Shown here in pieces: positions 32,421 to 40,656 of a stretch of DNA of 64,000 nt (its first letter is position 1; each line of letters opens with the position of its first letter). Source of the DNA: Phymatolithon calcareum (Eukaryota; Rhodophyta; Florideophyceae; Hapalidiales). The notes under the pieces were generated by a model. It saw only the letters and a program-made list of their open reading frames with translations, ran no database searches and was not told where the DNA came from. Both the position numbers and the translations under genes were made by a program. The DNA lies in contig OZ345368.1 in assembly GCA_977006965.1 (NCBI GenBank), positions 1,364,001-1,428,000 on the forward strand. Reading direction: 5' to 3'.

Positions 32421-33106
32421 CTTCGAAATCAGTTTCTCTTCTACGTGCAAGCCAGAGTTCATTATCCGTATTTTCCATTTGAGATATGAATTTGGGAGCT
32501 CTCTGAAAGAAAACAAAGCAAGAAAATCCCTTCTATTTGCCGCCGTCCCAATGTAAACTCTTCATATCTTATGTTAGCTTCATAATTGTCCCAAGAATCA
32601 TCTTCAATTCTGGCTCTCAAATTCAAGTACCGGCCTTCCGAAACTCAGACTATAATGGGTATTCCGTCAATTCAGCTTTTCAGTGGCAAGCATTCCAGGA
32701 AGGTACTGAAAAATGAAATTAATTTTATCCTCGTCGTCCACCATCTCCGCTTGTGCTTTTTTTGCAACGCAATGCTCGGCCTTTACGGCATGAGCATTAT
32801 TGAGGCCTTTCGGAACGCTGCTACTGTCATCGGCTTTTGCGGCCCTTAAGAATACTATTTAAAGATATATTAACATACCCACCAGTTTTGCCGTTATATG
32901 AAGACCAGAAGAGAAGGAAATCCAACCGAAATAAACAGCACTTTCGCGAAACAACGGTTTCAACTTCGCGAATTCATGTGGCCACGGGCCAAACTAAGCT
33001 GGCGCTTAATGGTGACACATTTTACCCTACGCGCCATATCTCATATTTACCTAGCACTTGATTATGTTCGTTTAACGCGCGAACTAGCGGCTCGACCAGT
33101 GATGAT
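32421..33106. other. Upstream region of the Myb gene
   Basis: No gene is recognised. Open frames such as 32898-33110 have no domain. It probably holds the promoter and 5' leader of the Myb gene. I could not pick out a convincing core promoter element. Confidence 0.35.
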
Positions 33107-34336
33107 ATGACTTTGAAATCGGAAAGCTCCACCAAGGAGCACCATCTACTCCTGCCCTCGACACCGTCACGAGTATCCTCAGTTACTGTTTCTCCAATTG
33201 GGGCACATGAACAGGGAGACCGTAAGCGAAATGAAACAGTTCTGCCATCCAGTCCTGTGTCAGGAAGAGCGTCGGAAAATTTTGCGCCGGATTCGCAGAA
33301 CAATGGGAAAATATCAAGTACAGGAAGTGATACCCGAAAGTCTCGTATTACTGCGCGAAATCCGAAAATGTCCCTTCGAAATCTCGTATCGCCTTATGAT
33401 GAGCCTCATATTCTTCCTACTCTTCCACTTTACAGCAATAAGAACATGAAAATGGAATCATCACAGATGACCTTCAGAAAACCAAGCCGTAATTATTGGT
33501 CAGGTATGGACTTCCCCGCATTAGCACGCCAGACGGCACTATCGACATCGATGAATTACTTTGGCCAACTGGCACATGAACAGCATCTACATGGCTTGAC
33601 AGCGGGATCGGTAAACCCAAACAGAGAGTACACTCATCCTCAGAATGCTCTCCAGGGTCAAAAGTTCGCCCCAGTTGAATACCCTAACACTTCATGTGCA
33701 TATTACTCCGGCAAGGAGAAACAGCACCTATCTTTGAACGCCAGTCAGCTGTGCAACGTCGACGAGGAAGTGCAAGATCGAAAACAGTTCCCAATGACAC
33801 AATCACTGGGGAAAACGTCATTTTCGATTCAACGTTTTGACTCTATTACGACTTCTGCATTGTCGCTGAGCTCGGAGCCGAAGGCGAAACGTCCGTGGAC
33901 AGAGAGCGAAGACGTAGTCCTTCGTGAGCTGGTTCAGAAATTAGGACCAGGACTTTGGGCAGCGATGGCACAGCAGATTCCAGGGAGAACTGGGAAACAA
34001 GTACGGGAGCGATGGTTAAACCATTTGTCACCAGGCGTGACAAAGCGTCCGTGGTCAGCGGAGGAGGACAGCGTAATCATTGAAAATCACAAGCGAATGG
34101 GAAACTGCTGGAGTAGGATTGCGAAACTCCTGCAAGGTCGATCGGACAATTCAGTGAAGAACAGGTACTACACTACGTTGCGTCGTCGAATATGCAACGG
34201 AAGCGGCACTTCGACAGATAATGCTAGTATCGTTGGCACGACGCGTCAGATTGGAGGTAGAAAGCGCTATCTTGAGGACAGTATTAGCGATGACGATTCT
34301 GATCTTGGTCAAAAACGAGCCAGAGTTTGGGAATGA
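33107..34336 (+). CDS. R2R3-type Myb DNA-binding protein
   Basis: A 409-residue single-exon frame with an ATG start. Residues 1-255 are low complexity and polar (Ser, Thr, Asn), as is common for activation or disordered regions. Two Myb repeats lie at about 258-362. The first has KRPWTESEDVVLRELVQKL, LWAAMAQQIPGRTGKQVRER and WLNHL. The second has RPWSAEEDSVIIENHKRMG, CWSRIAKLLQGRSDNSVKNR and YYTTL. Tryptophans anchor each helix, except that the third of repeat two is Tyr. The tail is acidic and ends with SDDDSDLGQKRAR. It most likely binds DNA through repeat helix 3 as a transcription regulator or telomere/cell-cycle Myb; the target is unknown. Confidence 0.9.
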   Translation: MTLKSESSTKEHHLLLPSTPSRVSSVTVSPIGAHEQGDRKRNETVLPSSPVSGRASENFAPDSQNNGKISSTGSDTRKSRITARNPKMSLRNLVSPYDEPHILPTLPLYSNKNMKMESSQMTFRKPSRNYWSGMDFPALARQTALSTSMNYFGQLAHEQHLHGLTAGSVNPNREYTHPQNALQGQKFAPVEYPNTSCAYYSGKEKQHLSLNASQLCNVDEEVQDRKQFPMTQSLGKTSFSIQRFDSITTSALSLSSEPKAKRPWTESEDVVLRELVQKLGPGLWAAMAQQIPGRTGKQVRERWLNHLSPGVTKRPWSAEEDSVIIENHKRMGNCWSRIAKLLQGRSDNSVKNRYYTTLRRRICNGSGTSTDNASIVGTTRQIGGRKRYLEDSISDDDSDLGQKRARVWE

Positions 34337-34424
34337 GGAAAGACTAGTGTCGATAGATTTTTCGCTTCGATTCTTGCTGTGCATTATGGGGAAACAAAAA
34401 AAGGATCTTTATCTTAACACCTTT

Positions 34425-34497
34425 GCACTATTGGAAGCCTTGCCCATAGCTTCGGAAGTCTGTGGGACTTTTAAATAAACTTGAATTATAAAAAAAA
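34425..34497 (+). repeat. Short retroposon tail (SINE-like family 2)
   Basis: GAAGCCTTGCCCATAGCTTC, then GTCTGTGGGACTTTTAAATA and AACTTG plus an A-rich tail. It matches 40535-40600 and four further copies. It begins about 90 bp after the Myb stop codon and contains AATAAA at about 34478, so it may supply the gene's polyadenylation signal. Confidence 0.75.
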
Positions 34498-34885
34498 CCT
34501 TTGCCCTATTCCTAAACGATCTTTTAGCTATTTACAAGTTCATATGAGCCAAGCGATCGTCGACTACCTTATCCAAGAATGGCTCTTTATGCTCGACATC
34601 GAACATCGTAGAGGGCACCTGTTTCATGTGCAATAGAATTCGGGCCATCCTTCGCTCTGCAAGAGAAATCCAAGGTTCAAAAAGTCGATGTTCATCGTCC
34701 TCCTTGCCCTGATACTTGACAATTCCGACTTTTTAGACAACAGGAATAAGGTGGCCCAATGCAAGTTTGCAGTCGTTGTAAGGTAGGTCACGCAGGTATG
34801 CTGATCATAATCATCCCGGACTCTTTTGGATCTGGCTAGAAGATAGACTACGACAGCGCCATCCCCGCGGTCCGGAAAAAAGAGC
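34498..34885. other. No recognised gene
   Basis: Short spacer between two retroposon copies. Its one open frame (34624-34887, minus) has no recognised domain. Confidence 0.4.
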
Positions 34886-35187
34886 ACCCACCTGTGGTAC
34901 AGTAGTAAAACTCTCTTCGCCCACCGGTGTGCATATTTCGGTATGATACACGCAAGAATGTTAAGGTCGCCGGTTCAAGTCCTGTCACGAGCAAGAATTG
35001 AATTACGTTTCACGAAGAGTACACGAATGTCGCTGTGTAGTGGTGTGCCGCAGTACTCGCGCGAAGCAGTTACGCGACTACCTTGAATGAATCCAGTCCC
35101 GTAGCATCTTAGAGGCCCCCTAGATGTTGAGTAACGTGCTCTAAATGTGGCTCAGATATCCAGCAATAAAGGAAAGAAAGAAAAGAG
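34886..35187 (+). mobile_element. tRNA-derived SINE, family 1, complete copy
   Basis: A box-A-like sequence CTGTGGTACAGTAGTAAAAC lies near 34892-34911 and a box B, GGTTCAAGTCC, at 34972-34982. A body of about 180 bp follows, ending in CAATAAAGGAAAGAAAGAAA. A second copy (minus strand, 38120-38170 plus 40142-40376) aligns along the head and body, with GGTTCGAGTCC as its box B. The cloverleaf is not intact and box A to box B spacing (about 80 nt) is wide, so it is a SINE and not a tRNA gene. Confidence 0.78.
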
Positions 35188-35300
35188 GACTTGATATGGC
35201 TGCAGTTATGCGCCCGGGACCTTTTGAAAAGTAATCCTTTGCGTGTTTTCGAAAGTGCTTCCAAATCGAAATCATACCCATTGTTAGATCTTAAAAGAAG

Positions 35301-35365
35301 TCTTTTTTTTATTGGAGTTTATTTAAAAGCCTCACAGTCTTACGAATATACGGGCAAGGCTTAAA
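35301..35365 (-). repeat. SINE-like family 2 tail, inverted copy
   Basis: TTTATTTAAAAGCCTCACAG and then TATACGGGCAAGGCTT form the reverse complement of the family 2 3' end, resembling the copies at 57.7-57.9 kb. Confidence 0.65.
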
Positions 35366-35389
35366 AGAAGTCTGCTATTTTTCGTGCGC

Positions 35390-35620
35390 CATTGCGAAAA
35401 AAATCAATACTGGGTGAGTACTTTGGTATCACAGCGATAAATGAGGTGGTTGAGCTCCATCGCAATGTATCATCATTGCAGATGGGCCCTGATGTGGAAG
35501 ATGCGAGTGAAGGCGATTCAAACGTATACTTCCTTTTTTGAATTTGGAATTTATTAGACGTCCTCAGAAAAGCGAGCCCTGCTACTCCCTGACGTGCCTC
35601 GAGAGGGAAAATTAGTCCAT
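35390..35620 (+). mobile_element. LINE 3' tail fragment
   Basis: One frame reads GEYFGITAINEVVELHRNVS, equivalent to GAYFGVTAVIELVALQRIL at 21.75 kb. It is followed by the tail type GCGAGCCCTGCTACTCC, also seen after the other copies. Confidence 0.55.
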
Positions 35621-36007
35621 GTTCATGTGTTGCGCGGAGGGGGGGTCAGATTTGCTGCCAGTGTTTACTCTGCTGTCTAGGAATATGGATTGTCGGTAGC
35701 TTGGAATAGGGCTAGGAGCTCGTTACATGAAGCAGAAGCTGATTGCAATTTTTTTCGGATACTTTGAAGATCTCGTCTTTAGTTGGAAGGGCATTCTGCC
35801 TTTTACTTTTTGCCTCGTGTTTGTCCAAAATAGGCAATGTACCTACTGCACTAATTCTATGAACTCAAAATCGCAATACTTTTCCTCTCAGAATGCAGTC
35901 ATAGGGTCGAACGTCCACAATAAGGCGCGCAGTGGTATCTTTATCTTCAGTAAGAACTTTCTTTCTTTCTTTAATGCAGAATGCGTTAATTAACGCCAGA
36001 AATAACC

Positions 36008-36571
36008 CTAGAGTAAGTTCTCATTGTTCAAATATTGGAGTATCTCTACGGGTCTCTCCCTGCACAGATTTTCTACCGTTTTGTCTCGCACTCTTCCGAT
36101 GAATTTTCGTCCAGAGGCACTCCTCCCAGAACAGTGTAGGATGAGGTGCTCCACTGTCTCCTTGACGCCATACGGGCACATCTTGCATACTGGGTCGTAG
36201 AGAAGCGGTTCAATCTCGCTGTATCCATGGTGAAAGCTTGCCACAATAGGGCTGCAGTTCACTATGAGCTGGTGAAGTACCAACTCTGCACGTCTCTGCG
36301 AGATGTGCAGATCTTTCGGAAGCGTAGGAAGGGTCACTGGTTTGCTTCTACAGGGCGGCTTGATGATGGAACGTGCCGCTTCCAAAATGAGAGGTATCGC
36401 TTGGTGCAGCGCCAGACTCGATTCCGAAATTCCCCGTCGCGCAAGTTCATCAGCAGCCTCATTCTTCGCGACGCCGCAATGACTCGGTATCCAAACACAT
36501 TCTATCTGAATCTCGCGTGAAAATAAGCGTTCCATAAGGTTCCATAGATTCCGGACCATGTCACCAAACAT
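36008..36571 (-). pseudogene. RNase H C-terminal part and zinc finger of the LINE
   Basis: A 187-codon open frame that is really the 3' section of the LINE ORF2. It has RNase H residues SHCG and NEAADELA (catalytic Asp region), then the finger CxxC...HxxxxC, and stops 73 bases before the GAAA-type tail. The preceding RNase H strands lie in another frame (36620-36910), and the first strand with WTDGS in a third (36766-38097), so ORF2 is frameshifted. RNase H would remove RNA from the cDNA hybrid during retrotransposition. Confidence 0.8.
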
Positions 36572-36765
36572 CCGCGGTTGTCCGTTGAGCGCGTCTATGC
36601 AGCTACCACTTTCAGTGAATCATCTGATAGTGCTGCCGCGGGAAAGTTGTAGCGTTAACGTTGCTTGGAAGGCCTGTACGGCGGCAAATGCCTCCGCGTC
36701 AAATGAAGAGCCGACAGCCCCAACGGCCAGCGCTTCTTCCATAACAGTTTCTTCGCCGCGCAAAA

Positions 36766-38097
36766 TCAGAATCCCAGCTCCGCCGACTTGGAATGGGATT
36801 GTACGATACATGTCGAGTGTGTCACCGTCTTCGTCGCACACGGTAACGCGTTGTTTCGAGGCAGTCGGGGTCGTTGAGTATGAATGTTCGTCTCCGTCGT
36901 CGTAGGCCAAGAGGATGTCCGGGGCCTGCCGTGTCGAGACTCAAAACGTTTCGCTGCTTCGTGGTTCTGGTATTGAGAGGGACTGAATTTGCTCAACGTC
37001 GCAGTATACCAACCTTCATCCCATTTCACGGAGACTCGTTCTCCACGATTCAGGTCGCAGACAAATTCATGCGGTACTTTTCCGACACTTCCGTCCGTCC
37101 ATATTTCGATATCGGCTGGTTGTGCTGCCTTTCGCTCTAGACGAAAAGCTTCTGTCGCGGTACGCTTCTCCTCTGGATCATCCTTCGCCGAAACAGGAGT
37201 CGTGAAGGTTAAAAACCTGTTACTTGAGCTGTTCTTCTGAATTGGTGGTTGGATCTCATTGCGGGGTAGCGCAAGAATCCCTTTCTCCGCCAGATGGTAG
37301 GTGCTCGAGTCCCTCCACGACCCTACGTTGCGTCTAGAGTTCAACATATTTGTCTGGCTTGTGCGAGCCACAGGAGTGTCCGGTAGAAGTCGAAGTGCTT
37401 TGTCCATGACAAGAGTAGCTTGCATCTCTCCAATAGCTCGCAGGCTACGCATCCCAGTCAGTGACCGGAGCTTGGCAATTGTCTTAGCTTTCAAATATCC
37501 GCTAGCCGCTCGAGCCGCTTCGTTCCGAGCGACTTCCACTTGCTTGATGTGGACGTCGAAGCCGTGTACAGCGAAAGCTGATGCACCGTATAGCGCAGTT
37601 GGCTCGCAGTAGCTCTTACGGAAAGCTTCCATCGTTGATGATTCCGCGCCCCAAGATGTTCCGCCGAGCGCTCGGATGAGACGGGTCTTGGACCGGAGTT
37701 TCTGGCTCACTTCCCGGCAATGCAATTTGAAGCTCAGTCGTTGGTCGAAATGAACTCCGAGGAACTTGCATGCCGCAACTGCGTCTATTGCCTCGCCATC
37801 GATATTGACTTCACCGTCAATAATTTCCTGCCGTGAGCGTCCGCCTGCAGCAAATCTTAGCACCTTGCATTTCCGAGCGTTCACCTTGATTCGCAAACGG
37901 CTGCATAAACCGGAAAGTATCTCGGCAGCCTCATTGAGCTTTGAGATGACGTCATCCCAAGTGCTGCCGGTGGCATGGCAGCTGGTATCGTCTGCGAAAC
38001 TAAATTGAACAAGGAGTAAGAACTTTGAAAAGCAAGGAAAGAATTCAAAACATACCGGCCTCAATAACGTCCTTGACATGCTCTCGCACTTCCACAT
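36766..38097 (-). pseudogene. LINE ORF2 fragment: RT palm motif to RNase H start
   Basis: A 443-codon open frame with FADD at residues 34-37, then KVNARKCKVLRFAAGG (palm/thumb), the thumb segment FLGVHFDQRLSFKLHCREVS, and the connector that ends in IEIWTDGSVG. It then reads into a segment with RGERVSVKWDEGWYTATLSK, which looks like the first strands of a Tudor/Agenet-type barrel. After one frameshift near 36.92 kb the barrel continues as LLAYDDGDEHSY. The 5' part of the reverse transcriptase and the endonuclease are missing. Confidence 0.78.
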
Positions 38098-38119
38098 CTA
38101 TCAAATGTTTGTTTGTCTG

Positions 38120-38170
38120 TTTATTGCAGGTTATTCGAATTACACAAAGTGTACATTATTCAACATCTAG
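38120..38170 (-). mobile_element. SINE family 1, copy 2, 3' portion split off by element B
   Basis: TTTATTGCAGG, then GTACATTATTCAACATCTAG is the reverse complement of the 3' body of the SINE at 34.9-35.2 kb. The rest of this copy resumes at 40142, beyond the inserted element. Confidence 0.72.
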
Positions 38171-38283
38171 TGTCTATGTGCCGAACTCCCTCAATTGAGG
38201 GGCGATTTGAAAGTTCGAAAAAATCCATAAAGCAAATTCGAAACAGATCGCTGACGCCATATTCGTAAAGCCTGGCTCATGTT

Positions 38284-39030
38284 TTGTGCGAGGAGTATTC
38301 ACACTACTACCTTAAATTCGCTTCGTTCGGCGCTGGCAACGAAAATATGTTGGTCACTCAGAAGTACCAGACCTTGCATTCCAGGAGAAAAACACCGGCC
38401 GCGCGCGGTCGGTACATCAGTACAGACCAAGGCAGCATCGGTAAGCGGTATTGCAGAGCGCTCCGGACTATACGGACCATTTCGAAGTCAAAAAAGGTGA
38501 GTAGTGTGGTTCAGAATGTACTCGGGGAAAAATTAATGGTCGAGCGAGCATGTCACATCACGTGAAATGGGTTCTGATTCGTCATCCATTGAAGAAGACT
38601 AAGACTAAGACAGTCCACATTGTCAACGTCAAGGCAGAGAACGCTGACGATGACATTCCAGACGCTGAGCAGCTTGAACCGAGCCAACACCGGCAAAGCG
38701 CGGTACCGCCCAGGCCTGCTTACAGTGTTCATCCTTCCCAATCTTCATCGCGAAACGCATGTTTATCGTGTACAGTCGCGATCACATGCTCCTCAGAAGG
38801 GCACTCAAGCTTCGATACAACCTTCAGAAGCTCTAAAAGCCCTCTTCCGAGCACTCTCGCCTAAGTCTTACAGGGCCCTTGAGACCAAAAATCGCACCGG
38901 GAACTTGATGTCATCACGCCCGACCGCGAGCCGAACACGTGCGCTCATTGAGTACCAAGGAACAAGCGGAAGTTCTATGTCCGTTTTAGGGACAATTTTA
39001 CTCTCAGTTGCGGAAACTTCGCACTCTTAA
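38284..39030 (+). pseudogene. Element B ORF remnants, forward strand
   Basis: Overlapping frames (38284-38565, 38550-38864, 38620-39030) align with the minus strand of copy A. The first contains EEYSHYYLKFASFGAGNENM, the second HHVKWVLIRHPLKKTKT, the third PGLLTVFILPNLHRETHVY, then LMSSRPTASRTRAL. Premature stops and frame changes show decay. The product is unknown; the element's own transposase is the obvious guess, without motif support. Confidence 0.4.
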
Positions 39031-39546
39031 CGGAGACTTCTTATCTGAGAATTGTGATAATGGACTTCATTCGAAGTACGATTGCGTGGTGACGATGTTT
39101 CCAAAGTTACCTGCGAAAACTTGCTGCTTGGACGTCCGCTAAGCTGAGAAGAAAGGGTCGAAAAGAGACTACATTGACAGAGCCTATTAAGTTTTCCGAA
39201 ATACTCGTCCTCATGCAAGAGTTGAGTTCGGCGCTGAGGGCGCTTTCTGGAAGTCTGCCAGGCCCAAGAAGTATTTCCCCGGCCCTTCTTCTTCCAAAAC
39301 AGGGATGCCGGTGGCCGAATACCTCCGGTTGATTTCATTCAGAGTGCAATCAAGTGAATTAGGCGACATATACTCTGCGCAGTACCGCTGGTCACCTCGG
39401 TCAAGATTATGTCGATCCGACGAATGACCACAGAAAGCACACTGTGTCAAAGAGATTTTGAAGGCGAGATGGCCCACGGAATAGCAGTTCTGTGCTGTCT
39501 TGTGCCGCGTATGCCGGTATAAGGCGCATTGCATGTGTGGATTCAT
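39030..39546 (-). pseudogene. Element B ORF remnants, reverse strand
   Basis: Frames 39546-39211 and 39338-39027 align with 7203-7690 of copy A: TQCAFCGHSSDRHNLDRG, TLNEINRRYSATGIPVLEEE, then HEDEYFGKLNRLCQCSL and QLSGRPSSK. The CxxC...H pattern might bind zinc. Function unknown. Confidence 0.4.
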
Positions 39547-39728
39547 ACTTGGTGAGTGCTGACTCTGCAGAGATTCAACAAGTGGGCCTATATATAGTAG
39601 TTCATAGGGGCCATCTAACTCTTCTGGCGATTTTATAGGTTGTTAGCTGGCTGTTATTCTATGGTGACCAGGCAAAATGTCAGCAGCACATGACGCAGAG
39701 AAGGTTTTGTGAAGTGCCGGGCGAGCAA

Positions 39729-40060
39729 CTATTCGAGTGCATTTGACACGCGCATTAGTTCAGTCGCGCCAGAGCATACATTTGCATTCGAGAGCAGTGT
39801 TGGACGCCACGTTACCCCTAAGAAAAGTAAAAGGATGACTCCAGAGGTCATGATGACTACTTTTGTTTTGCAAAACAAATGCAGAGTTTGAAAATGCAAG
39901 ACCTCCACCATTGTGTTCTCACAATGCAATACGCTTGATAGTGCCGCAATATAAATTAGCGACATTTCTACTGTTAGGAACTGCTTCACTAATCATGCTG
40001 AAGACATCTATGACCTTGGCGCTGTTGATGCGCTTGATAGCGAGTAACTTTCATGAGCAA
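39729..40060 (+). pseudogene. Element B 3' segment conserved with copy A
   Basis: Through stop codons the forward strand reads KCKTSTIVF...ISTVRNCFTNHAEDIYDLGA, which aligns with the minus strand of copy A at 6735-6917: KFKTTTLFC...ASTDRDCFMKHVEDIHELEA. The shared reading direction supports forward-strand coding in copy B. Confidence 0.4.
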
Positions 40061-40141
40061 AAAATTAAATAATTCTCGTTCCCTCAATTGAGGGAAAAGT
40101 GCCCCTCACTCAATTGAGGGTAAATTTCCGGCACATAGACA

Positions 40142-40376
40142 CTAGGGGTCCTCTAAATGCTCCTGATATGGATCCATTCCTGGTACTCGCGTATCTGCTT
40201 CGCGCTAGCACTGCTGCACACTACTCCACGGCGACATCTGTGTGCCCTTTGCGGAACGTTAATTCAATTCTTGCTTTTGACAGGACTCGAACCGGCGACC
40301 TCAACATTCCTGCCTGTATCATACCGAAATATGCGCACAGGTGCGCGGAGGCCGTTTTACGACTATACCACAGGGG
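40142..40376 (-). mobile_element. SINE family 1, copy 2, head and body
   Basis: Reverse complement of the tRNA-derived SINE. Box B is at 40283-40293 (GGTTCGAGTCC on the minus strand) and the box-A-like GTGGTATAGTCGTAAAAC is near 40355-40372. Its 3' part is at 38120-38170, beyond element B. A further retroposon has inserted at its 5' edge. Confidence 0.78.
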
Positions 40377-40600
40377 AAGGCCTGTATTAATCCTCAGAAT
40401 GCAAGGCAGAAAGTGGTCCAGTCCAAGCACCAACAATCCCGTAGAGGACTGAGATAGGACTACTTTGAGTCCTGAGTTTTCCCGTCCGCCATACTGGTGG
40501 ACGGTTCGTGAGCTGCACAAAGGTAGGTAGCATCAGAGGAAGCCTTGCCCATATCTTCGGAAGTCTGTGGGGCTTCTAAATAAACTTGAAAGGAAAAAAA
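40375..40600 (+). mobile_element. SINE-like family 2, complete copy with 13-bp target duplication
   Basis: It is flanked by ACTATACCACAGG at 40362-40374 and 40601-40613 and ends in an A-rich tail (GAAAGGAAAAAAA) directly before the right duplication, the signature of LINE-driven retrotransposition. The 3' end has GAGGAAGCCTTGCCCATATC, then TCTGTGGGGCTTCTAAATAA. The 5' half has no convincing tRNA boxes. It inserted into SINE family 1 copy 2. Confidence 0.85.
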
Positions 40601-40656
40601 ACTATACCACAGGTGGGTATCTATCAAATACTCTCTACTGCATTGGCTTTCTATTT

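Larger units (their letters stand above)
35930..38097 (-). mobile_element. LINE with RNase H domain, 5'-truncated, frameshifted
   Basis: On the minus strand it starts with the reverse transcriptase motif FADDTSCHATGS at about 38.0 kb. The thumb follows, then an RNase H domain: IEIWTDGSVG near 37.1 kb, SSFDAEAFAA near 36.7 kb, WFTESGSC near 36.6 kb, and WIPSHCGVAKNEAADELARR near 36.48 kb. A CCHC-like finger, CKMCPYGVKETVEHLILHC, lies near 36.16 kb. The 3' end runs through TAACGCATTCTGCATTAAAG into AAAGAAAGAAAG repeats. RNase H plus this finger is typical of I-like non-LTR retrotransposons. A second copy of its 3' end is at 43.43-43.70 kb. The RNase H domain contains an insertion of about 95 residues. 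Confidence 0.85.
38171..40141 (+). mobile_element. Unknown CTAG-TIR element, copy B (1971 bp)
   Basis: The termini are TGTCTATGTGCCG on the left and CGGCACATAGACA on the right, a perfect 13-bp inverted repeat, flanked by CTAG at 38167-38170 and 40142-40145. The flanks rejoin into one SINE with a single CTAG, as the intact SINE at 34.9-35.2 kb shows, so CTAG is a 4-bp target duplication. CCCTCAATTGAGGG-type palindromes lie at about 38187-38201, 40080-40094 and 40107-40120. Internal frames are broken on both strands and match copy A. It is not piggyBac (TTAA target), and no integrase is recognisable. Confidence 0.85.

Noticed and set aside
34886-35000. Possible tRNA gene (box A plus GGTTCAAGTCC box B)
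   Set aside because: The box spacing is about 80 nt, no cloverleaf forms, and the unit is repeated with a body and A-rich tail at 38-40 kb, so it is a SINE.
38167-40145. CACTA transposon, because ACACTAG and CTAGTG occur at the ends
   Set aside because: The motifs point the wrong way (TAGTG at the left and CACTA at the right), and comparison with the intact SINE shows that CTAG is host target sequence.
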